Part shown: one piece after another, positions 58,368 to 64,000 of the stretch | Layout of the letters: each line of letters begins with the position of its first letter | How positions within the stretch are numbered: position 1 is the stretch's first letter | The notes under the pieces: generated by a model | Databases searched by the model: none | What the model was told of the DNA's origin: nothing | What the model saw: only the letters and a program-made list of their open reading frames with translations | DNA from: JBKBRC01 sp046292345 | Lineage (GTDB): Bacteria > Bacteroidota > Rhodothermia > Rhodothermales > Rubricoccaceae | NCBI GenBank assembly: GCA_046292345.1 | Contig: JBKBRC010000006.1 | Coordinates: forward strand, 1-64,000 | Length of the DNA stretch: 64,000 nucleotides | Direction of reading: 5' to 3' | Program-made: the position numbers and the translations under genes

Positions 58368-59803
58368 GCCTGCAGCGTCTTCAGCTCAGCCGCGATCGCC
58401 TTGAGCGAGTCCTTGGCGTCGCCGAAGAGCATCTGCGTGTTCGGCTTGTAGAAGAGCGGGTTCTCGATGCCCGCGTAGCCGGCCCGCATGGAGCGTTTGA
58501 GCACGATTGTCTGCTGCGCCTCGTCCACGTTGAGCACGGGCATGCCGTAGATGGGGCTCTGCGGATCCTCTCGCGCGCCCGGGTTGACGACGTCGTTGGC
58601 GCCGACGACGAGCACGACGTCCACCTGCGGGAACTCCGGGTTGATCTCGTCCATCTCGATGAGCTGCTCGTAGGGCACGTTGGCCTCGGCGAGCAGGACG
58701 TTCATATGCCCCGGCATGCGCCCCGCAACGGGATGGATCGCGTAGCTGACCTCGACGCCCTCGCGCGCGAGCAGGTCGGCCAGTTCGCGGACCTCGTGCT
58801 GCGCCTGGGCCACGGCGAGGCCATAGCCGGGCACGATCACGACCCGCTGCGCGTAGGCCATGAGCACGGCCGCGTCGTCGGGCGTCGTGGCGCGCACCGG
58901 CGGCGCGTCGGCCGCGGCCGCGCTGGCGGTTGCGGTGCCGTCCGTCCCGAAGCCGCCCAGGAGCACGTTGGCGAGTGAGCGGTTCATCGCCTCGCACATG
59001 ATGCGCGTCAGGATCATGCCGCTCGCGCCGACGAGCGCGCCCGAGATCACGAGCGCGTAGTTGCCGAGCACGAAGCCCGCCGCCGCCGCCGCCAGGCCGG
59101 AGTAGGCGTTCAGGAGCGCGACCACGACCGGCATGTCCGCCCCGCCGATGGGCAGCACGAGCAGCACGCCGAGCACGAGCGCCGAGAGCGCGAGCGCGGC
59201 GAGCGCGTACACGGCCGGCTCGGGGGCGAGCGGCAGGTGCGGCCCGGCGAGCGTCAGCATGCCGAGCGCGCCAAGCGCCATCAGGCCCATCGCGACTGAG
59301 AACAGGCGCAGGCCGAGAAAGCCGCCGCTCGTGATGGACCCGCGCAGCTTGCCGAACGCCACGAACGAGCCTGTCAGCGTGACGCTGCCGATCAGCACCG
59401 AGAGCCCGATCACGAGGCTGTCGACCGGGGGAATGACCCGCGAGGCCACGCCGGGGCCGACGTAGCGCAGCACCTCGGCCGCCGCCACGAGGGCCGAGGC
59501 CGCGCCGCCGAAGCCGTTGAAGGCCGCCACGAGTTCGGGCATCTGCGTCATGGGCGTCCGCCGCGCCAGCAGCACGCCGATGGCACCGCCGGCGAGCAGC
59601 CCGGCCAGCACCTCGAGCGGGTTGAGCACGCGCGCCGAGAGCAGCGCCGCCCCGACGGCGATGAGCATCCCGGCCGCGGCGAGGCGGTTGCCGGCGCGGG
59701 CCGTGCGCGGCGAGGCGAGCCGCTTGAGCCCGACGATAAACAGGGACGCCGCGAGCAAGTACGCGAGCGTCGTCAGCGTAGCGCCGAGAGGCGAGGGGCT
59801 CAT
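58361..59803 (-). CDS. pntB: NAD(P) transhydrogenase subunit beta
   Basis: 480 residues. With PntAA and PntAB it forms the proton-translocating transhydrogenase that makes NADPH from NADH. The first ~285 residues hold eight or nine transmembrane helices. The C-terminal dIII domain binds NADP (VVIVPGYGLAVAQAQHEVRELADLL, IHPVAGRMPGHMNVLLAEA, DVVLVVGANDVVNPGA, KRSMRAGYAGIENPLF). The start ATG at 59803 lies in copy one of a 23-bp duplication; the copy-two ATG (59826) overlaps the pntAB stop but is out of frame. So the coupling overlap has been displaced by 23 bp. Confidence 0.95.
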   Translation of the reverse strand: MSPSPLGATLTTLAYLLAASLFIVGLKRLASPRTARAGNRLAAAGMLIAVGAALLSARVLNPLEVLAGLLAGGAIGVLLARRTPMTQMPELVAAFNGFGGAASALVAAAEVLRYVGPGVASRVIPPVDSLVIGLSVLIGSVTLTGSFVAFGKLRGSITSGGFLGLRLFSVAMGLMALGALGMLTLAGPHLPLAPEPAVYALAALALSALVLGVLLVLPIGGADMPVVVALLNAYSGLAAAAAGFVLGNYALVISGALVGASGMILTRIMCEAMNRSLANVLLGGFGTDGTATASAAAADAPPVRATTPDDAAVLMAYAQRVVIVPGYGLAVAQAQHEVRELADLLAREGVEVSYAIHPVAGRMPGHMNVLLAEANVPYEQLIEMDEINPEFPQVDVVLVVGANDVVNPGAREDPQSPIYGMPVLNVDEAQQTIVLKRSMRAGYAGIENPLFYKPNTQMLFGDAKDSLKAIAAELKTLQAA

Positions 59804-59836
59804 GGGCGTTCGGGCGAGGGGCTCATGGGCGTTCGG
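59791..59836. repeat. 23-bp duplication of the pntAB stop / pntB start junction
   Basis: Exact 23-bp tandem duplication (59791-59813, 59814-59836). Each copy carries CAT and TCA on the plus strand, i.e. an ATG/TGA overlap on the minus strand. The pntAB stop uses copy two; the pntB start uses copy one. Confidence 0.95.
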
Positions 59837-60122
59837 GCGCACCGTCGCGGGCGCGCGGCTTGAACATCTCGAGCATGCGGTCGGTCACGAGGAAGCCGCC
59901 GACGACGTTGATCGTCGCGAGCACGAGCGCGAGCACGCCGATCCACTTGCCCCACGGCGCCCCGACGGTCCCGGCCACGACGAGCGCCCCGACGATGGTG
60001 ATACCGCTGATCGCATTGGAGCCGGACATGAGCGGCGTGTGCAGCGTGGCCGGGACTTTCGAGATCACCTCGATGCCGACAAAGGCCGCGAGCACGAATA
60101 CGACGAAGAGCGAGATGGACAC
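59823..60122 (-). CDS. pntAB: NAD(P) transhydrogenase subunit alpha part 2
   Basis: 99 residues, three transmembrane helices (about 3-20, 37-58 and 62-82) with the family motif SKVPATLHTPLMSGSNAISGI and a C-terminal tail. In the split alpha form (as in Rhodospirillum and Thermus) this is the membrane half of PntA. It starts at 60122, 51 bp after pntAA, and its stop lies in the 23-bp duplication shared with pntB. Confidence 0.95.
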   Translation of the reverse strand: MSISLFVVFVLAAFVGIEVISKVPATLHTPLMSGSNAISGITIVGALVVAGTVGAPWGKWIGVLALVLATINVVGGFLVTDRMLEMFKPRARDGAPERP

Positions 60123-60148
60123 GGCGGCTTCCGGGTAAAGCGGGGGAG

Positions 60149-60184
60149 GCTAGAGCGCCGGCTAGAGCGCCGGCTAGAGTGCCG
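60149..60184. repeat. 12-bp stop-codon repeat at the end of pntAA
   Basis: Three 12-bp units place TAG stops at 60174, 60162 and 60150 (plus-strand cta), all in the pntAA frame. Confidence 0.93.
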
Positions 60185-61319
60185 GCTCGAGCAGGCGCGG
60201 GTGGACGATGGCCCCGCCGTGCGCGACGACGGTGGCGCCGAGAATCTCGTCGGAGAGGTCGAGCGCGAGCGGGCCGTCGGCGGCAAGGGCATCGCCGAGC
60301 GTGTCGAGCACAAGTGCCACGAGCGTGCGCGCGTACATCTCGCTCGCGTGCTGCGGCATGGCGGCGGGCAGGTTCGTCGGCCCGGCGACGGTCACGCCCT
60401 CGGCGACGACGGTCTCGCCGGGCACCGTAGCCTCGCAGTTGCCGCCGCCGGGCGCGGCGAGGTCCACCAGGACCGAGCCCGGCTTCATGCCGGCCAGGCC
60501 GGCGCGCGTGACGAGGCGGGGCGCCGGGCGCCCGGGCACAAGCGCTGTCGCGATGACGACGTCGTAGGCCGGCAGGTGCGTCGCGAGCGCCTCGACCTGC
60601 CGGGCCTGCTGCTCGGCGGCGAGCGCGCGCGCGTAGCCGCCCGCGTCCTCGGCGTCGCCGGTCTCGAGGTCGAGCTCGACGAACGCGGCGCCGACGCTCT
60701 CGACCTGCTCGCGCGCGGCGGCGCGCACGTCGTAGGCGGCCGTGACGGCGCCGAGCCGCCGGGCCGTCGCGAGTGCCTGCAGGCCGGCCACGCCGGCGCC
60801 AAGCACGAGCACGCGCGCCGGGCGGACGGTCCCGGCGGCGGTCGTAAGCAGCGGGAAGAAGCGCGGCAGCAGGTCGGCGGCCAGCAGGGCGGCCTTGTAG
60901 CCGGCGACGGTGCTCATGGCCGAGAGTGCGTCCATCTTCTGCGCGCGCGTCGTGCGCGGGACGAGCTCCATCGCGAGCGCGGTCGCCCCCGCGGCGGCGT
61001 AGCGCTCGGCCGCGGCGCGGTCGTCGAGCGGCCGCAGCAGGCCGACCACGAGCGCGCCGCGCCGGAGCGCCGGCAGGTCCGCCTCCGGCAGCCCCTGCAC
61101 GGTCAGCACGACGTCCGCGGCGAGCGCTTCGGCGCGGCCGACGACGGCGCAGCCGGCCGCGGCGTAGGCCTCGTCGAGCAAACCGGCCGCAATCCCGGCC
61201 CCGGTCTCGACGCGTACCGCGGGGCCGCTGCGCAGCAGGCGCCGCGCGGCGTCGGGCGTGAGCGCGACGCGGCGCTCACCGGGGGCGGTTTCGGCGACGA
61301 CTCCGACGGAGAGCGGCAT
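60174..61319 (-). CDS. pntAA: NAD(P) transhydrogenase subunit alpha part 1 (NAD-binding)
   Basis: 381 residues, the soluble dI domain, related to alanine dehydrogenase. Landmarks: GVVAETAPGERRVALTPDAARRL, VPRTTRAQKMDALSAMSTVAGYKA, the NAD-binding fold VLVLGAGVAGLQALATARRLGAVTAAYDVRAAAREQVESVGA, and PGSVLVDLAAPGGGNCEATVPGE. It leads the pntAA-pntAB-pntB operon. Start ATG at 61319. The gene ends in three tandem in-frame TAG stops. Confidence 0.95.
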   Translation of the reverse strand: MPLSVGVVAETAPGERRVALTPDAARRLLRSGPAVRVETGAGIAAGLLDEAYAAAGCAVVGRAEALAADVVLTVQGLPEADLPALRRGALVVGLLRPLDDRAAAERYAAAGATALAMELVPRTTRAQKMDALSAMSTVAGYKAALLAADLLPRFFPLLTTAAGTVRPARVLVLGAGVAGLQALATARRLGAVTAAYDVRAAAREQVESVGAAFVELDLETGDAEDAGGYARALAAEQQARQVEALATHLPAYDVVIATALVPGRPAPRLVTRAGLAGMKPGSVLVDLAAPGGGNCEATVPGETVVAEGVTVAGPTNLPAAMPQHASEMYARTLVALVLDTLGDALAADGPLALDLSDEILGATVVAHGGAIVHPRLLEPAL

Positions 61320-61388
61320 GGGGTCCGAAAAAGCAGGCGCGTCTGCTATCTACGCACGCTTCTCCAAACCTGCAACGCCGACCGGCGC

Positions 61389-62501
61389 TCAGCCATTGGC
61401 CGCCTCGAATCGCCGCATGAAGTCCACGAGGGCCTCGACGCTCTCGCGCCCGATGGCGTTGTAGATCGAGGCCCGGATGCCGCCGACGGAGCGGTGGCCT
61501 TTGAGCGCGAGCAGCCCCTCCGCCTTTGCCTCCTTCACGAAGCGCTCTTCGAGGCTCTCGGAGGGCAGGCGGAAGCAGACGTTCATCTTGGAGCGCGAGT
61601 CCGCCCGGGCCGTGGGGCGGTAGAAATCCGTCGCGTCGAGCGCGTCGTAGAGGAGGGCCGCCTTCTCGTCGTTGCGCGCGGCCATGCCCTTGAGGCCGCC
61701 GTTGCGCTCGATCCACGCGAGCACCTTGTCGATGACGTACACCGCGAAGACCGGCGGCGTGTTGTACATCGTCCCGACGTGGCTGCCGTAATCGAGCATG
61801 GCCGGGAGATCGTCTTTCTTGGTGGCCAGGAAGTCCTCACGGATGAGGACGGCCGTGGCGCCGGCCGGGCCGATGTTCTTCTGCGCGCCGGCGTAGATGA
61901 GGCCGTAGCGCCCGGTCGCAATAGGCCGGCTCAGGAAGTCCGACGACATATCGCACACAAGCGGCACGTTTGCCTCGGGCTCGTGGGCGTACTGCGTGCC
62001 AAAGATGGTGTTGTTGCTCGTGAAGTGCAGGTAGGCCGCGTCGTCGCGGAGCGCGCGCGCCTCGGGACCGGGGATGTAGTTGTAGTTGGCCTCCTTGCTC
62101 GAGGCGGCCACGTTCACGCCGCCCACACGCCGCGCTTCCTTGATGGCCTTGGCCGACCAGGTGCCGGTATCGAGGTAGTCCGCCGAGGCGTCCGGGCGGA
62201 GGAAGTTGAGCGGCACCTGGTAGAACTGCATCGAGGCGCCGCCCTGGAGGAACATCCCCTGCCAGTCGTCGCCGAGGCCGAGCAGCGCCTTCATGCGTGC
62301 GAGCGCGCGCTCCCAGATCTCGTCGAACGCGGCCGAGCGGTGGCTGATCTCCATTACGGACGCGCCGACGCCGTCGTAGACGGGCAGCTCGTCGCGCACC
62401 TCGAGCAGCACTTCTTCGGGGAGTGCGCCAGGGCCGGCGGAGAAGTTGTGCTGGCGCTGCGACGTGCCGGCGGCGGAGCGGTACTCGACGGGCTGCATCA
62501 T
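61389..62501 (-). CDS. serC: Phosphoserine aminotransferase
   Basis: 370 residues, class V PLP aminotransferase making 3-phosphoserine in serine synthesis (and acting in pyridoxine synthesis). Motifs: HNFSAGPGALPEEVL, MEISHRS, FLQGGASMQFYQVPLNFL, TSNNTIFGTQY, DMSSDFLSRPI and the PLP lysine K208 in YAGAQKNIGPAG. The C-terminal LKGHRSVGGIRASIYNA binds substrate phosphate. Two adjacent ATGs (62501 and 62498) are both possible starts. The transhydrogenase operon follows 69 bp downstream on the same strand. Confidence 0.96.
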   Translation of the reverse strand: MMQPVEYRSAAGTSQRQHNFSAGPGALPEEVLLEVRDELPVYDGVGASVMEISHRSAAFDEIWERALARMKALLGLGDDWQGMFLQGGASMQFYQVPLNFLRPDASADYLDTGTWSAKAIKEARRVGGVNVAASSKEANYNYIPGPEARALRDDAAYLHFTSNNTIFGTQYAHEPEANVPLVCDMSSDFLSRPIATGRYGLIYAGAQKNIGPAGATAVLIREDFLATKKDDLPAMLDYGSHVGTMYNTPPVFAVYVIDKVLAWIERNGGLKGMAARNDEKAALLYDALDATDFYRPTARADSRSKMNVCFRLPSESLEERFVKEAKAEGLLALKGHRSVGGIRASIYNAIGRESVEALVDFMRRFEAANG

Positions 62502-62574
62502 GACGGGCGGGCGAAGATCCGGGGGGAGGGTCGGGGAACAGGTCGGCAAGCTAGCCGCGCGCGCGGGGGGCGCG

Positions 62575-63138
62575 CTACTCGCAGCCGCGGCGGCGCGTAT
62601 CGGTAATGTTGAGGATGCGCCAGCGGCCCTCTGAGAGCACGAGCTGCATCGCGTTGACGCCGCAGTGCGCGAAGCGGTCGCCGACGTAGAACCGGTAGGG
62701 CATCCATGCGGTCGCAAGCCCGTCGTCGGCGCGCACCTCGACGAGGCCGACGCGCTCGTCGAGCACCTCCGCTGCGGAGCCGACCGACGCCAGGAACGCC
62801 TCGAGGCTCGTCTCGGTGAGGCGGTGCGTGTCCGGCGGCTCCTGCCCGGTCCGCACGACCGTATGCAGGCGCATGGCGGGGTGAAAGAGCGCGCGCAGGG
62901 CCGTCGTGTCGCGCGCGCGCAGGGCATCGAAGAGCTCCGCGACGGTGGCGCGGACACTCTGCACAGGGTAGGCGAGCGGACGCGCGAGGGCCTCCTCGGG
63001 CGTGATTGCGGGCGTCTCGCTCGCCGTGCTCGTCGGGCGGGCCTGCACGCCTCCTGCCGCGGTGCACCCGGCTGCAGAGAGCGCGCCGGCCAGAACGACG
63101 GCAAGCACGGGCGGCATCCGAAGCGTGGTCGTGCGCAT
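62575..63138 (-). CDS. NTF2-like (SnoaL/DUF4440-type) lipoprotein
   Basis: 187 residues. The lipoprotein signal ends SAAGC (about residue 25). The rest is an NTF2-like cone fold: VRATVAELFDALRARDTTALRALFHPAMRLHTVV, SLEAFLASVG, VLDERVGLVEVRADDGLATAWMPYRFYVGDRFAHCGVNAMQLVLSEGRWRILNITDTRR. Such domains bind small ligands or act as catalysts, but no catalytic set can be assigned here. The ATG at 63138 begins the signal peptide. It is probably monocistronic. Confidence 0.82.
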   Translation of the reverse strand: MRTTTLRMPPVLAVVLAGALSAAGCTAAGGVQARPTSTASETPAITPEEALARPLAYPVQSVRATVAELFDALRARDTTALRALFHPAMRLHTVVRTGQEPPDTHRLTETSLEAFLASVGSAAEVLDERVGLVEVRADDGLATAWMPYRFYVGDRFAHCGVNAMQLVLSEGRWRILNITDTRRRGCE

Positions 63139-63181
63139 GGTGGGTCCGCGCGCGGGGCGTGTGCGGGTCGGGGGGTGTAAC

Positions 63182-63892
63182 CTACGACGCCTGCGCGGCT
63201 GCCTCCGGCGACGCCTCGCCTGCCGGGGCCACGGGCACGGTCTCGCGCGGCGCCGGCACCTCACCCGCGCGCCGCGCCTCGAGCTCCTCGCGCACGAACC
63301 GCTGCATGCGCGCCATCGCCGTGCGCGCAAACCGGCGCTGCAGGTGACGCCCGAACAGGCGGAAGCCGAGCCGGTAGAACGGGTTGCGGATGCGGTCGGG
63401 CTGCGAGTAGGCGTGCGCGCGGAACGCGACCGCACCCGTAGCCTCGCGCTTGGCCACCTCGAACGTGATCTCGCCGCGCTCGAAGTGTCCTTCGAGCGTG
63501 CGGTAGCCGTAGCCCCAGACGTGCTCCCGCGCCTCCCCCACGCCGCGCAGTTCCTCGATCTCTTCGGTCAGGCGCACGCCGAACCAGAACGTAAACCCCA
63601 GGAAGCGCGCCCGGAGCAGCATCGGGCGGCCGGAGAGCGGCTCGTCCGGGACGAAGATGCCCGTGACGAGGCGTGGGTCCGGGAAGGCGTAGTCGCGCAT
63701 GAGCCGGCGGGCGATGGCGAACGAGCCGTGCGCGAGCGGCGGGCCGGGAGGCTCGGGCGGCAGATCGGCAGCGTAGTCGTCGAGGTGCCAGCCGGCCTGC
63801 TCGGTGTAGGCGTGCCGGAGCTCCGGGTCGAAGTTGTAGGGCGCCGTGCGGAGCGCGTCGAGGCGCTTGCGGTGGCGTTGCCAGTCGTTCAT
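63182..63892 (-). CDS. DUF1990 family protein
   Basis: 236 residues. DUF1990 signature: RARFLGFTFWFGVRLTEEIEELRGVGEAREHVWGYGYRTLEGHFERGEITFEV, then AFRAHAYSQPDRIRNPFYRLGFRLFGRHLQRRFARTAMARM. This is a lipocalin/START-like small domain of unknown function found in bacteria and plants. No signal peptide. The ATG at 63892 matches the conserved start; an in-frame upstream ATG at 63949 would add a Pro/Ala-rich leader. The C-terminus is Ala/Glu-rich. Confidence 0.85.
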   Translation of the reverse strand: MNDWQRHRKRLDALRTAPYNFDPELRHAYTEQAGWHLDDYAADLPPEPPGPPLAHGSFAIARRLMRDYAFPDPRLVTGIFVPDEPLSGRPMLLRARFLGFTFWFGVRLTEEIEELRGVGEAREHVWGYGYRTLEGHFERGEITFEVAKREATGAVAFRAHAYSQPDRIRNPFYRLGFRLFGRHLQRRFARTAMARMQRFVREELEARRAGEVPAPRETVPVAPAGEASPEAAAQAS

Positions 63893-63959
63893 CGCCGGGC
63901 GTGGGCGCGGGGGTAGGGCGAACGCGCGGGCGGGCGCCGGGTGCCGCATGCGTGCGCGC

Positions 63960-64000
63960 TCAGGCAGCGGCGCGCTCGGTGAGCACCTCCACTTCCCCGC
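63960..64000 (-). CDS. C-terminal end of an upstream gene (partial)
   Basis: The minus-strand frame from the window edge reads GEVEVLTERAAA and stops at 63960-63962. The composition is protein-like but only 12 residues are visible, so the product cannot be named. It would be cotranscribed with the DUF1990 gene. Confidence 0.35.
   Translation of the reverse strand, partial: GEVEVLTERAAA

Noticed and set aside
1..64000. tRNA or rRNA genes, insertion sequences, prophage or integrase genes
   Set aside because: Looked for conserved T-loop and anticodon-arm patterns, rRNA motifs and transposase/integrase signatures; none found by eye. A tRNAscan or Infernal run would be decisive.

Overview
This 64 kb window is dense, very GC-rich bacterial chromosome DNA with no plasmid, phage or insertion-sequence genes and no tRNA or rRNA that I could find. 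Family content points to the Bacteroidota/Rhodothermota side of the tree: a type IX secretion plug-type lipoprotein (DUF5103), a DUF5117/5118 zinc metalloprotease, DUF3078 and DUF2911 proteins, a histone H1-like Hc1 protein, and -10 elements of TAnnTT type. Together with the high GC this suggests a Rhodothermia-like organism (Rubricoccaceae-like). That placement is inference. Two 100-base N runs (3430-3529 and 12373-12472) are scaffold gaps, and both sit in short tandem repeats.

Layout. 1-10831, all minus strand: sbcC (cut by the window edge), cvpA, a GatB/YqeY protein, a PEGA-like surface protein, a BamB-like lipoprotein coupled to a large protease/propeller/barrel protein, and a HAS-barrel protein with the nuclease NurA. 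10980-18938, mostly plus: hemW, DUF192, a SodC-like protein without copper ligands, DUF5715, a secreted DUF2059-like protein and a family B DNA polymerase, with a CcmA-like ATPase on the minus strand. 18963-31935, minus: an NtrC-type two-component pair, envelope proteins, a flavodoxin, two metalloproteases and the type IX plug protein. 32062-38755: Hc1 histone, an acetylglutamate-kinase-like protein, dnaE and a DEAD-box helicase. 39053-43975: alpha-glucan phosphorylase, an amine oxidase, DUF2911 and RidA. 43988-48465: a compact operon of two acyl/acetyltransferase-like proteins, a fatty acid desaturase and a GH3-family acyl-adenylating enzyme. 48504-51378: purine nucleoside phosphorylase, DivIVA, a small membrane protein and YggS. 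52060-57156: two GH31 alpha-glucosidases. 57238-63962: small orphan genes, a caspase-like relic, the three-gene proton-translocating transhydrogenase, serC, an NTF2-like lipoprotein and DUF1990.

Two themes tie genes together. First, the same palindrome, TAAGCGCTTA, lies a few bases before the start codons of both the alpha-glucan phosphorylase and the first GH31 glucosidase. It looks like a LacI-type operator for an alpha-glucan regulon. Second, gene boundaries are littered with short direct tandem duplications (12-32 bp, 2-8 copies). Many include the stop codon or start codon itself, producing rows of tandem in-frame stops (DUF3078 gene, pntAA, a 102-residue orphan) or displaced starts (pntB, nurA). 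I regard this boundary-centred duplication as the most unusual feature of the window.
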